A DNA stretch of 64,000 bases from Cordia subcordata (GCA_028554755.1 JAPTOF010000015.1:12411501-12475500); one strand, 5' to 3'; positions 1 to 12,531 are shown, counted from the stretch's first letter. The notes: generated by a model not told the origin, from the letters alone. A program made the numbers and translations.

Positions 1-941
1 AATATATAAAAGATAATATCTGAACAAACTGGTTATTTATACTCAGCCTGCACTGACTGATGAAAGGTAACGAGCTCATCATTGCAAAAGGAATAATGTT
101 CGATAAGATGGAGAATAGGGATTAAATTGTCATAAAGACAAGTTATGCAACCTAGTTTGAGTTTCACTATTTATTATTATTTAGTCGGTCACATCATATA
201 CTTTTCTTAAACTTTATACTTATGTATAAACTAAAAGAAATAATTTGATTTTATCAAAATTTTAAAATTTTTAATATTGTTAATTTAAAGTATCATTTCT
301 AATTAATATTAATATTTTTTATTATATCTATTATTACATGTATAATCTTAACCATATTTTATAAATTAATTTAAAATATCACTGTATTATTAATGGCTAT
401 AAAAAATATTGTATAATATCAAAGTAATATTGAAATTGTGTATCGGACGGACCACATACTACATATACACACACTAAAGTTTTCCCTTCAAATTCTTATG
501 CCATTTGTTACTAATTGGTTAGTCACACCATGCCAACATGGCTTTTTTGTCTTTGCGAGATAATATATTTTAACGGTAGTTATCATTACATGCATAATTC
601 TTTTTGAGGTCTTTATATGCATATATATATATATATATATTTTAAAGGGAAAAAATTATAGAATAATAATATATGACATTGATTAAAAAAATTAAAAAAT
701 ATTTACTCTTTTTTATATAATGCTTAGATTCAAATATTCTTTTTCTAATAATTATTTTCAATACTTTTTATTTTATATATTAAAAACACAGGTCTAAGTT
801 GAAATTTATCTGAAAAATCAATCATCAAAACTTTTATGAAAAGAAAAACTTAACCGAGTCTTAACCGTAACTAAATAACTTTCCTAAGTCGACACATATT
901 TATATATCAGTTGTCATATACTATTATTTTAGTGACCTCAA
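1..941. other. AT-rich intergenic sequence
   Basis: No coding region, RNA gene or recognisable transposon was seen in this stretch. It is strongly AT-rich. It contains a short (AT)n microsatellite at about 620-641. It ends where the left unit of the 1.7-kb tandem duplication begins. Confidence 0.6.
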
Positions 942-2604
942 TTTTTAATTGATGGAATGTTTAATAGAAAATGAATTCTCTCACAAATTGATGAAGATTT
1001 AACTGCGATGAATCATAAATAATTTCTTTCAATACATTTTCCTTTTTTGAGGATATATAACTTCTACTTAAATATATTATTCTGACCTTTTGCTTTCATT
1101 ATTTATTTATTTCTTTCTTTCTTTCTTTCTTGTCAAGCTTTCATGTGCTTGGACAATTGAATTCTTCGCCATACAAAGTAGATGGATGATGGACCAAAAC
1201 AAAATTCTTCAACTTTTTTCCGAGACTTTGATGCCCGTGTCGGTCCACGTAATCCTCAATCTACCAAACAAGCCACATGTTTTAGCGAGGATTTTGATGC
1301 TGACCCTCTCACCTCAAGTTATCATATGAAAAAGAAAAGGAGAAAAAGAACATGAAATGAAAGAAAATCCATTAACATGATGAGAAACTTGCTGTGCTAT
1401 TCATTTTTGGACAAAAATTTGAAGGCAGCGAGGTCCTCCTTCTCCTCCACCCAAAAAAAAAAAAAAAGAGCACCTTTTTATGAAAAAAAAGTTTTTGTTT
1501 CCAAAACATTTTTTTACGATAAGCAAAATTCAACTAGCGAAGTCTAATCACCGATACAGTGAAGTCCGATCACTAATTGGCAAACCTCAGTTACACATAT
1601 CTCATGATCAGATCTCAGCTTAAATTGAAAGATACTCGATTCAGCAAGGATTAGATTCAAACTGCGAATCGCATCTGTCTCCAACTCTTTCTACTAAGAC
1701 AACTCTAGGGGACTTCTAAAACACCTTTTGAATTAACTTAAAAACAAGTGAAATTCTTACAAAACTACAACCATCTTATAAATCAATTGATGCAAGTATT
1801 TCCTGAACTAACTTCACCTAACAAAATAAGTGAAATCAGGCAAAAGATTTACTATTTCCGTGACTCAAAAATATCACTTGATTATATTCCTAAAAAATCA
1901 AGAACACAAATCTTTATTCTGTTATACATGATCCGATTCATTTTCGCAATAAGTAACGGACAATTTAGTCTCAAAATTTCCTCAATTTTATTTATAATAT
2001 TTGCTCAGTACTAGTATTTACTAAGTTGAAAATTGGAATATCTTTAGTTGATATCTCACTAATATCTTAAATTCACCACGTCCATTTGTTGTCCGAACTT
2101 GCACTAGCAGATCAGAAGTCTTGACGTGGGCAAATTCTTTTTTTTTTTTGGGTCAGGGGAGATATTGATATTAACACAAAAAATAAGTACAAGTAAAGGG
2201 CCAACTCAACTCAGGTTACCTGATTTTACTCTTTTCACCGACCCTTTGCATTATCTGCAAGACAATTTTTAGTTGGATATTTTAAAAGGGGGTTAATTTG
2301 GCAATAGATCTCTATTGTTTTTTAATTTTTTAAATTAGTTTTTATTATTCTAAAAAATAAAAATTAGTCCTAAATATTTTATAAATGTAGTTAAATTAAT
2401 CCGTATTATTTGAAAATATTCACAATAGTCCTTAATATTTTACAAAAATAATCAAACTGGTCCCTGTTATTTAGAAAAAAAATTATATTAGTACTCAATA
2501 TTTTATAAATTTATTCAAATTAGTCCTTGTTTCAAGAAAAATAAAAAAGAAAATTAGGACTAATTTAAATAGGTTTGTAAAATATTAAGGACTAATAGGA
2601 TTTT
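942..2604. repeat. Tandem duplication, unit 1
   Basis: This is the left copy of a direct tandem duplication with an offset of about 1663 bp. The segment from 'gatggaatg' at 951 recurs from 2614 with small substitutions. Both copies contain the same landmarks in the same order: a TTTC/TTTA-rich tract, 'catgtgctt', a purine-rich run, 'tcatttttggacaaaaa', and a 3' part with repeated 'ggactaat/attagtcc' motifs. No intact gene is present; the open frames inside are short and not conserved between the copies. Unit 1 ends inside a foldback-like element whose right end is seen only in unit 2. Confidence 0.85.
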
Positions 2605-4360
2605 TTTTTAATTGATGGAATGGTTAATAGAAAATGAATTCTCTCATAAATTGATAAAGATTTAACTGCGATGAATCATAAATAATTTCTTTCAATACAT
2701 TTTCCTTTTTTGAGGATAAATAACTTCTACTTAAATATATTATTCTGACTTTTTGCTTTCATTGTTTATTTATTTATTTCTTGTCAAGCTTTCATGTGCT
2801 TAGACAATTGAATTCTTCGCCATACAAAGTCGATGGATGATGGGTCAAAACAAAATTCTTCAACTTTTTTCGGAGACTTTGATGCCCTTGTCCACGTAAC
2901 CCTCAATCTACCAAACAAGCCACATGTTTTAGCAAGGATTTTGATGTGACCCTCTCACCTCAAGTTATATGGGAAAAAAAAAAGAAAAAAAATGAAATGA
3001 AAGAAAATCCAATAACATGATGAGAAACTTGCCATGCTATTCATTTTTGGACAAAAATTTGAAGTCACCAGGGTCCTGCTACTCCACCCAAAAAAATAAA
3101 AAAGAACACCTTTTTATGAAACAAAAGTTTTTCTTTCTAAATTACTTTTTTCTTGCAAGATGTGAAATTCGATTAGCGAAATCCGATTACCAGTACATTC
3201 AGTGAAACCCGACCATCAACCGGTAAACCTAGGTTGCACAGCATATCTCATATATTGTGCACCAATTAAGTCGAGCGCACTCAACCCAAAATAGAAGACT
3301 AGATTCGAACCCAAATTATGAGCCGTATCCATCTCCAACTATTTCTGTTGAGACATTCTTGGGTTCTTCTAAAACACCTTTTAAATTAACTTAAAAAACA
3401 AGTGAAATTCTTACAAAACTACAACCATCTTATAAATCAATTGATGAGAGTATTTCTAGAACTACCTTGACCTAACAGTATAAGTGAAATCAGGCAAAAA
3501 ATTTACTATTTCCCTGACTCAAAAAAGTCCCTTGATTATATTCTTGAAAAATTAGGAACAAAGATCTTTACTCTGTTATACATAATCCAATTCATTTTCA
3601 CAATAAGTAACGGACAATTTAGTCTCAAAATTTCCTCAAATTCGAGTATTACTAAGTTGAAAGTTGGAATATCATTAGACGGCGTTCGGCTTTGCTTATT
3701 TTGGGTGCCTATAAGCATTTAGAAAAAAAGTATCTTCTCACATATTTTTTACTATTTAGATACTTATAAACATTAAATAAGCAAAGCCAAACACCCACTT
3801 AGGTGACATCTCACTAATATCTTAAATTCACCACGTCCATTTGTTGTCCGAACTAGCACGATCAGATCAAAAGTCTTGACGTGGGCAAATTCTTTTTTTT
3901 TTTTTTGGGTCAAGAGAGATTAATATTAATATAAAAAATAAGTACAAGCAAAGGGCCAACTCAACTCAGGTTACCTGATTTTACTCTTTTCACCGACCCT
4001 TTGCATTTTCTGGAAGACAATTTTTAGTTGGATATTTTAAAAGGGGATTAATTTTGTAATAGATCTCTATTATTTTTAAATTTTTTTAAATTAGTTTTTA
4101 TTATTCTAAAGAATACAAATTATTCCTAAATATTTTATAAATATAGTTAAATTAATCCGTATTATTTGAAAATATTTACATTAGTTCTTAATGTTTTACA
4201 AAAGTAATCAAACTGGTCCCTATTATTTGGGAAAAAAATTATATTAGTACTCAATATTTTATAAATTTATTCAAATTAGTCCTTGTTTTAAAAAAATAAA
4301 TAAGAAAATTAGGACTAATTTAAATAGGTTTGTAAAATATTAAGGACTAATAGGATTTTT
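2605..4360. repeat. Tandem duplication, unit 2
   Basis: This is the right copy of the 1.7-kb direct duplication, colinear with 942-2604 apart from small indels and a 121-bp MITE at 3678-3798. After about 4360 the sequence continues through the rest of the 'attagtcc/ggactaat' element, which unit 1 lacks. Unit 2 therefore probably keeps the ancestral right border, and unit 1 is the copy truncated at the junction. No coding function is visible. Confidence 0.85.
3678..3798. mobile_element. PIF/Harbinger-like MITE inside duplication unit 2
   Basis: This is a 121-bp insertion with near-perfect terminal inverted repeats. The left end contains 'TTCGGCTTTGCTTATTT' and the right end contains 'AAATAAGCAAAGCCAAAC'. 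It is flanked by a TTA duplication at 3675-3677 and 3799-3801. The other duplication copy shows the empty site with a single TTA at 2044-2046. The 3-bp TTA target and the GGGTGTTTGG-like terminus fit the PIF/Harbinger (Tourist-like) class. Confidence 0.88.
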
Positions 4361-4585
4361 TTTCAAAATAATAGGGACTAATTTGAATATTTTTGTGAAA
4401 TGTTGAGGATTAATATGAATATTTTTAAACAATATGAACTAATTTGATTATATTTATGAAATAGTGAAGATTAATTTAAATATTCTTTTGTGAAATATTA
4501 AATTAAATATTTTAAAATAATAAGAACTAATTTAAAAAAAAAAGAAAATAATGAAGGTTTAATTATAAAAATTTTTCCTTACGGC
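4038..4585. repeat. Foldback-like repeat with 'ggactaat/attagtcc' modules
   Basis: The segment is built of repeated modules reading 'attagt(c/t)c...tattttataaa' in the left half and their inverted form 'ggactaat...tttgtaaaatatt' in the right half. The outer ends are roughly inverted: 'ttaattttgtaatag' on the left and 'aatgaaggtttaattataaaa' on the right. No reading frame is present. A truncated copy sits at about 2290-2604 in the other duplication unit. Its class is uncertain; a non-autonomous foldback transposon is the best guess. Confidence 0.5.
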
Positions 4586-5338
4586 TCAACTTGTTATGAT
4601 GTACTCAAGGTATTAACAAAACCATTGGACAGTGGAGGCTTTGACCGAGATAAATAAATAAATAAATAAATGGAGCTGACAAAATCTCAATCAACACCAA
4701 TTGGGACAAATTATTATCAATAATAAAGTTTTGGTGGGCGGGCACATCATAAAGGGGGAACTGGGGTCCATCCTCGCGTGCCCCGTATCACGTGCGATGC
4801 TGCCCAGCTCTGCTCGCACAACCCGACACCACTCCAAGAAGAGACTAGAAAGTGCAGGTGACCATCTTTAAGTAATTCTACATTCTTCTTATTTTTACAA
4901 AATTTTGTAAATAAACTTTTTTGTTAGGGGTAAATACGAGTTGATTGAATCGACTAAATTAAATAAAATCTTGAATTTGTTTTGTTATTTTATATAGTTA
5001 AAAGTGACATGAATATTAATTGATTTGATTTGATTTGGAGTAAATTCATAAATTAAATAAAACTATATTTATTCATAATTTCTTGTCTATATTAGTTAAA
5101 TTATATAAACTATGTTTACTTCTAATTTTATGTTTATATTAATTAATATTATAATATGAGTAGTAAATCAAAGTTGATCTACTTGGACAACACATTTTGC
5201 CACCATCCGATCCCCAAAAATTGCATTCATACATTGGACCATTTGTAGAATGCCACACGCAAAACTAAAAATCAACATAAATGGTGCTAAGTTATAATGT
5301 TTATTTAATAGTGAAAAAAGAAATTGCAAGTATAGGCA
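4586..5338. other. Intergenic sequence
   Basis: No gene is recognised. An (AAAT)n tract lies at about 4648-4671. A short stretch at 4735-4860 is more GC-rich than its surroundings and contains a CACGTG core, but it has no supported reading frame. Confidence 0.5.
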
Positions 5339-5343
5339 CTACA

Positions 5344-6284
5344 TGTAAGTTTTTCATAAAAACTTTCATGGCATGATATATTATGTGAAAATTAAACAAA
5401 TAAGAACATTAAGCAGAATTAATTTCAAAGTATAACATACCTCTAGCCATTTATAATGTTTTAGCACTGTAAAGTGAAAATTTTTGGATGTTTCTAAGCC
5501 TTGATCGAATCCCAAAATGATGGTGTATTTTTTTCTGATAGATTAGGCAGGCTTAGGAACCCAAAACCAACCCCTTTAATTTTATAGTTTTTCTCCCCAT
5601 CAGAGAAAAACTAACTAGCAGTTAACAAGCAATAGTGGGTGGTTACCATCCTTTTTCTTTCTTTTGGTATTTTTTTAGAATTTATGGTTTTAATTTTTAA
5701 CAAAAATATTGGACCATATATATATATATACATACATACATATATATATATGTATATAAGTTAAACCTTTTTAAGCATTGTGAGAGTGCCATGTCAGCAT
5801 TTATATGGCATAGTTATTTTATTATTTATTATTTTACTTTTTATTATTTCTTATCTTTATGAATATACATTATTGGCTTTAATTGAAATATTAAATGATC
5901 AATCAATTAATGCTTAGGATAAAATTCAATTGTGAATTCTAAAAAATTTATTTTTTATCTATTATGTATATATATTATTAGCATTAGAAATATATATATA
6001 TTCTTAGTTTTAATTCAGAAATTTGGTTACTAATAGATTAATGCTCAAAAGCCTCAATGTATTTTTCATTTGTGAATTTGAAAAATTAAAACTTAGTACA
6101 TTTAAAATTTATTATTTAAAAAAAAATCTATGCAAAGTACAGAATATTCATGACTAAATTCTTTATATGCTACTAAAAGTAAATAAATTCAGCTTAATTT
6201 AACATTTTTAATCAAAAAATAAATCCTTGCCGAGCACAGATAAAAGTGCTCTAGTAAATTAGAATTTTAATATAAATTCCAACA
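5344..6284 (-). repeat. Copia 3' LTR, enlarged by about 535 bp
   Basis: This is the downstream LTR in element orientation, 941 bp long, starting TG and ending CA on the plus strand. It aligns with the 371-bp LTR at 11157-11527 along both flanks. It carries an extra block at about 5719-6253 beginning with a (TA)n/(CATA)n tract, and a 36-bp block near 5540 that the other LTR lacks. The extra block could be a later insertion here or a deletion in the partner; no clear target duplication decides this. Confidence 0.9.
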
Positions 6285-6598
6285 TTCTCCCACTTGGTCC
6301 ACATATTTCACCCAATATACAAACCATCAATTCTAATGTATAAGAAACATGACACATGAATCATGGCGATAAGTCCCCTAATAGGCGAGTGTTATCTTTC
6401 ATGTATTACAATGCTATATGTCCTTTCTATATCAAACTTTATGTGGTAACAAAACTTAATGAATAAGCCTTATGCTTATCCTAGGTCTAAACAAGTAAGC
6501 CTTTTCAAACAACCAAATATAACTGAATTTTGAAAAAGCATCAAAACTAAATAAGATTTTCACTGAAAATACCAAACGTACATACACAAGAAATGAAG

Positions 6599-7705
6599 TC
6601 ACATCATGGAACTAAGTCCCATATTAACTACATGATCCTTGAAAATCTTTGGTGGCATGCCTTTAATCAAAGGATCAACAATCATCAATTCAGTACTAAT
6701 GTGTTCAATGACCACTTTCTTTTCTTTAACATGTTCCCAAATGGCAAAGTACTTAATGTCAATATGTTTACTTCGATTACCACTTTTATTGTTCTTAGCC
6801 ATGAAAATAGCAGTTGAATTGTCAAAGGATAACCTTAATGGCCTAGAAATAGAATCAACAATTCTAAGCCCGGACATAAAACTCTCTAACCATACACCAT
6901 GCGAGGTTGCCTCAAAACAAGAAATAAACTCAGCTTCCATAATAAAGGTTGTGGTCAAGGTTTGTTTCACACTTCTCCAAGATACAACTCCAACGGCTAG
7001 CATAAAAATATAACCTGAAGTGGATTTTCATGAATCTATACATCAAGCATAGTCTGAATCTGAGTAACCAATAATCACTAGCTCATCGATTCATATATAC
7101 ATAATCATGTGATCCTTAGTTCCTTGAAAATACCTCATGACCTTCTTTGCAGCTTTCCAGTGGACCAAACCTGGGTTATTTTGATATCTTCTCAACATTC
7201 CCACAACAAATGCAATTTCAGGCCTTGTGCAGACCTGTTCCTGCTCAATTTCATTTTTAGGGCCCTAGTCCAAGCTAATCTTATCACCCTTGACAATGGG
7301 TGCCACACTTGGTGAACAACTCTTCATCCGAAATCTCTCTAACACTTTATTAAGATAGGTCTCTTAAGATAAACCCATAATACACCGAGTCCTATCTCTA
7401 TGGATCTATGCCAATGACATAAGATGCCTTACCCATATCCTTCATATTAAAATTTTTAGAGAGAAATTGTTTCACCTTATGAAGAAACCCCTTATCTTTG
7501 CTTGCAAGTAAAATAAGGAAACAAATCTTGCTCTCACTAACCTTATAGTATATACACTGATCCATGCTTTATATCTTTCAGTGTTGCCTAATGAGTCTTT
7601 CTTGGTTTTAAAGACCCATTTACATCCAATGGCCTTTGCACCATCAGGCAACTCAACAAGATCCCAGGCTCCATTTGATGCCATTAGATCCATCTCATCC
7701 TTCAT
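6599..7705 (-). pseudogene. Copia reverse transcriptase / RNase H remnant
   Basis: The minus strand reads the start of an RVT_2 domain (WDLVELPDGAKAIGCKWVFK, about 7600-7680), then after a break the RT C-terminal part (VKQFLSKNFNMKDMGKASYV, about 7400-7470). It ends with Ty1/copia RNase H (6599-7003), which includes the family-typical SRPLRLSFDNSTAIFMAKN and SKHIDIKYF segments. The central RT, including the fingers and palm, is missing. The short remnant reading ICFLILLASKDK has lost the catalytic YVDD box between its halves. Stops and frameshifts interrupt the rest. It cannot encode an active polymerase. Confidence 0.9.
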
Positions 7706-7982
7706 GGCTTCATATCACACTTCAGATTTGTTGCAACTCATGGCTTGTGAGAACATTTCAAGATCATCTTTGGCTCCAACATTAGTGTAGAAACACCATA
7801 TAGTCATCAAGAATTGCTAGTTTTCTTACTCTAGTAGATCTTCTTATTGTTGTACCAACATCCTCCTGAGAAGCATGTTGTTCAACTGGTTCTTCAACAA
7901 CTTCAGGTATTTATTGAAAAGGATCTACTAGATCATTATCAACAACTTGTGGAGGTTCAGGAACTGGTTATTCAACACACAC

Positions 7983-9375
7983 TTAAACTGAAGGAGCATG
8001 GTGAATAACAATAGTTCGTCTATGACTTGAAGTTAAAGGTTGTGAAATAGGGTAATCTCCCTCAGATCTAACACTAAATGATCTGTCACTCCCATTAATC
8101 AAGTCATTCTCAAGAAACTTTGCATTTCTTGACTCCATAATCCTGGTGATATGAGATGGACAATAAAATATATATCCCTTAGACTTCTCAGCATATCCAA
8201 TGAAATACCTACTTATAGTCCTTAGGTCCAGCTTCTTCCCTTGTGGGTTATAAACTCTAACTTCAAACGAGCATCCCCAAATGCGTGCATGTTGCAAACT
8301 CGGTTTTCGACCTTTAAATAACTCAAATGGTGTCTATAGGACCGCCTTGATTGGAATTCGATTTAATATGTACACCATCATCTTAAGAGCTTTACTCCAT
8401 AAAGAATTAGGAAGCTTTGAGCATGCTGACATACTCCGCACCATGTCCAATAATATTCGGTTTCTTCTTTCTGCTATACCATTTTGGCTTGGAGAACCCG
8501 ATGTAGTGTATTGGCCAACAAATCCTCAGTTATCTACCATAGTACTCACCACCTCTATCTGATCTGACAATCTTAGTTTGCTTACTGCATTGTTTCCATC
8601 TAGTGCTTCGTACTTGTTATTAAGCAAGTAGAGATACATGTAACATGAGTAATCATCTATGAAAGAGATGAAGTACTTTTGACCATGTGCATCCATGTCC
8701 GGACAACATATGCCTATATGTATGATCTCTAATAGGTCTGAACTCCTTTTGGCACCTTTCTTTGACATGTTGGTCTGCCTGCCCTTTGTGCAGTACACAC
8801 AAATCTCGAAATCTATAAAATCTAGAGTACTAAGTACTCCATCATTCACTAATCTCTTAATCCTCTGCATGGAGATATGTCCTAATCTCCGATGTAATAA
8901 CATAGAGGATTTTTCATTCACAACACAGCTTTTAAAACTAGTGTTATTTTGAACATCCAAGGCAGTATATCTGGCATCGTTTTGTAAATTAATTCGAAAA
9001 AGACCATTAGACAAATATCATCCCCAACCATGTCAGATTTATAAAACAAACTAAATCCAATATCCGAAAAGTTAAAGGAATATCCTAAAGGTATAGGTCG
9101 TGAAACAGAAATCAAATTTCTAGAGAAATTTAGAATATAAAACATCTTTTCCAAATTTAAAACACAAGCCACTACTAAATACTAAAATGCAAGCTCCTAC
9201 TGCCTTCACATAAGAATGCAACTTGTTTCATGAATAGATGCAGTCCTCACTGCCCATGGGCTTCCTTGGGTTTTGCAAACCCAATAAGGAATTTGTAACA
9301 TGGATTGTAGAACCAGAATCAATCCACCATGTGTTATAATCAACATCAATGATATTCATAACAAACAAGTGAGAG
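7983..9375 (-). pseudogene. Copia protease and integrase remnant
   Basis: The minus strand shows the aspartic protease active-site region WWIDSGSTIHVTNS (about 9290-9335). The integrase zinc-binding region follows with LLHRRLGHISMQRIKRLV and CVYCTKGRQT (about 8780-8900). The core start FISFIDDYS lies near 8660, and a C-terminal integrase part, IWGCSFEVRVYNPQGKK, lies at about 8220-8290. Several in-frame stops and frame changes separate the pieces. In Ty1/copia, integrase precedes RT, and that order holds here. Confidence 0.88.
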
Positions 9376-9404
9376 TTGGTTACCTTTCTTCCCAAGTCAG
9401 GCCT

Positions 9405-10195
9405 TAAATTTAGGACAATCCTTCTTTATGTGTCCCTTCTTCTTACAAAAGTAGCACTCAGATTCTTTCTTGATACCTCTTTGAGGAGATATCTTTTTTT
9501 TTTCCCCTTATTTTTGCTTGGTACTTGCTCTTTCCTTGAGTTTCCAGATGCACACTCTCTCCAGCTTCCATAAGCAGTCTCTCTTCCTCTTGAACACACA
9601 TGGTCATCAGCTGATTGATGGACCATTTATTTTTATGTGTGTTGTAAGAGATCTTGAAAGGTCCATATTCCTGTGGCAGAGAGCTCAGAATATAGTGCAC
9701 AAGGAAAGATTCTGACATAGTAACCTCAAGAGTATTAAGCTCAGCCGCTAAATCCCTTATATGCATGATATGTTCACGTACTCCTTTGTTTTTAGTAAGT
9801 CTCATGGTGAAAAGCTTCATAATCAAGGTGCTAACCAATACCTTATCTGAATACTCAAATTGCTCATCAATAGCCTTCAGTAACTTGCGGGCATTATCAT
9901 ACTACTCGACAGAACCTCGAATGCCAGATGAGATGTTAGTCTCTATGAACATCACGCAAAGGCGATTAGATCACTCCCACTTTTCATAAAGATCAACCTC
10001 ATCAGACTCACTATTCTCCATAATCAGAGGTGGTTCGTCTTTCCGTATAGCATAATCAATGGCTATTCACCCCAAATGAAGGAAGATTCTGTCCTTCCAC
10101 ACCTTATAATTATCACCTTTGAGCTCAGGAGTTTCACATTTAATATCAGATATATTCACAGGTTGAAAAACTGCATAAAATAAAATAATATTCAT
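9405..10195 (-). pseudogene. Copia Gag remnant
   Basis: A UBN2-type Gag can be read from a possible ATG at 10195 on the minus strand: AVFQPVNISDI near the start, then GDNYKVWKDRIFLHLG, then a longer open part at 9458-9838 with LVSTLIMKLFTMRLTKNKGV and ILSSLPQEYGPFKISYN. A CCHC zinc knuckle follows at about 9411-9460 (CYFCKKKGHIKKDC). In-frame stops occur near 10066, 10000 and 9900, so Gag is not translatable in full. Copia Gag forms the virus-like particle and binds RNA through the knuckle. Confidence 0.88.
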
Positions 10196-11156
10196 GCTTA
10201 TGTAAAAAATTGAGACAAATAACTATATATTATGCTCTACCAATGCTGAACATAAAGAAATATGAATCACATGACATAGAAATTGCCTGTGAGCTAAGTT
10301 ACTAATTCAAATAGATTTATTTGTACTCAAATGATAAAACTATCAAGTTATGTTCCTTTCTTTAATCCCTGAGGGTAAATTAAATAATATAATTTGATAT
10401 TTCATCCTAATTAATCACATGTCACAGTATAATAAAAATTCATGCGGGATAAAATTTATTATACAAAATTGTGATATAATTACAATTAATGTCTTTAACT
10501 AGAAGTGATCCAACATAATAATTTAATGTATAATTTCTCCTAACTAAAGATGTTGTGGCTACTCTCTAATTAATAAATTATACGGATCACAAGACATTAA
10601 TATAACTTTTTTAATTATATGAATTAATTAATTCATATAAAATACCAAAGTCATGTTTCCAAAGAAACAGAATTCTCAAGAAATCATAATCATAACTGAT
10701 TTCTAAAACAAATTCAATAACGAAATATCTCAAAATTTACGAGTTATCAGCATCAGAGATCATATTAACATTAATATATGATCGCTGCCTTAATTTGTAA
10801 GAAAATGAATGCTGCCTAGCACAAGCTTACTGCGGATGATAATATACATATATGAACATGATAAGTATCCCGACATAATGACAAGTCTGGCTGTCTGATA
10901 TATATGACGTTATCATGATTCACGTTCAACAGTGGTCTAGTTGTAGAATGGCATCATCACAAGTTTATTTCATGGCTTCAAGACAAAGAGACCAAACACG
11001 CCATGGCTGCAAACCCAATTATTATTGGTTGGTTTTAACATAACCTTTTTTAATTCTTTAAAACCAACAAAATCAACAAGCAAGATAGTGCAGTTTTTTA
11101 AGAATCATCCGAACAAAAATTTACCAAGGCGGAGTTAAGAGTGCCTTGATACCAAC

Positions 11157-11527
11157 TATAAGATTTCATAAAAACTTCTATAGCATGATCTACTATATGA
11201 AAATTAAACACATAAGATCATTAAGCGAAATTAATTTCGAAGGATAGCATACCTCCAACCATTGATAATGTTTTAGCACTGTAAAGTGAAAATTTTTGGA
11301 TGCTTCTAAGTCTTGATCAAATCCCAAAATAATGGTGTATTTTTTTCTAACTCCTTTAATTTTATAGTTTTCCTCCCCATCAGAGAAAAACTAACTAGCA
11401 ATTAACAAGTAGTAAAGGGTGGTTGCCATCTTTTTTTTTTTTTTTTGGTATTTTTCAGAATTTATGGTTTTATTTTTAACAGAAATATTGGATCATATTA
11501 ATTGGAATTTTAATATAAATTCTAACA
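11157..11527 (-). repeat. Copia 5' LTR
   Basis: This is the upstream LTR in element orientation, 371 bp, similar along its length to the flanks of the 941-bp LTR at 5344-6284. The plus-strand left end reads TATAAG where the partner has TGTAAG, so one terminal dinucleotide has mutated. The right end, TCTAACA, is followed directly by the target duplication CTACA. Confidence 0.9.
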
Positions 11528-11532
11528 CTACA

Positions 11533-12056
11533 AACACATATAATGACTTTTCGGTTACCATTTTCTTGGGTTGAAGTGAAAACACGTTATCAAGGCAAGC
11601 CAGGGTACTAAATACATGCATTTCTCTAAAAAAATTTAATAGTTACAATATTATATCACCTAATTACGTATGTTAAAATAAACATATAATTTTGATAAAA
11701 TGTAATAAAATATAAAGTACATTAATTTGAATAAAATTGACAACTTAATAAATAACTTAAAATGTATATTGCATTCTGTGTGTCAAATGAGTCTACCGAC
11801 TAGTTTAAATTGAAAACGGGGAACAAATTTTCCTCCGTTCATGTTCCAAAAAGGTGTACTATTAAGTCAACCCTTTTGTTGAGTATTCTTTGTATCATCC
11901 TAGCTGGGTTATCTTTCACATAGTTATATATGCATAAGAAATAAGCACGGAAAATGTTGAAATCATAAAAATAGTAGAGGAAATGATTCTTTCTGATGAT
12001 TTGGCCAACTTTACACCTGAATTTATTCGATGTATCAAGAGGCCACCTTTTTATTG
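11533..12056. other. AT-rich intergenic sequence
   Basis: This stretch lies between the copia target duplication and the next MITE. I see no gene or known repeat in it. Confidence 0.5.
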
Positions 12057-12531
12057 GGTAAAATGCATATTAGTTTTTTTTGGTCTAAATAATTGATTAT
12101 CTCCTATTTTTTAGAATTTATTATATTACTTTTTATACTTTTGAGAAGGTAATATGTTATTTTGTTGTGATTTATCTTATTAATTGATTATATGTCTAAG
12201 ATTTGTATAGTTAGTTGATTATCTATTTATGTCCCTATATTTTTAAATCTTACCATATTACCTCTTATACCTTTTTATTATTATATCAACTCTATAGCTG
12301 AAAATAAGAGGATTTTATAGAAATATGTAGCACATTACTCATTTTAACACTTATGAATGTTAAAAAAGCACGTATGATACATAAAAAATTAATTTAAATG
12401 AAAATTGTTAAGGTAATTTATTATGTGTTACCTTTTAAAAAACACAGAGAGGAATATATATGGTAAGTTTGAAAATATAAAAAATCAATCAACTACTTAA
12501 ACAGACTGTAAGAAAATAAATAGATTTTACC
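12057..12531. mobile_element. MITE-like element with about 45-bp imperfect TIRs
   Basis: The left end 'ggtaaaatgcatattag' and following 'ggtctaaataattgatta' are mirrored at the right by 'caatcaactacttaaacaga' and 'aatagattttacc'. The element is about 475 bp, AT-rich and without coding potential. No clear target duplication was found, so the class is unassigned. Confidence 0.6.

Larger units (their letters stand above)
5344..11527 (-). mobile_element. Ty1/copia LTR retrotransposon, complete ends but inactive
   Basis: This is a 6.2-kb element on the minus strand. The target duplication CTACA is seen at 5339-5343 and 11528-11532. The 5' LTR is at 11157-11527. A primer-binding site resembling the initiator-Met tRNA end (TGGTATCAAGGC) lies just inside it, at about 11143-11154. 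The 3' LTR is at 5344-6284, preceded on the minus strand by a purine tract (AAGTGGGAGAA) at 6285-6295. The order gag, protease, integrase, RT, RNase H is that of Ty1/copia. Stops and frameshifts occur in all parts, and the central RT is deleted. The untranslated leader (about 10200-11140) holds nothing else recognisable. Confidence 0.95.

Noticed and set aside
6639..7013. A 124-codon plus-strand frame over the copia RNase H
   Set aside because: The minus strand clearly reads RNase H here; the plus-strand translation resembles nothing.
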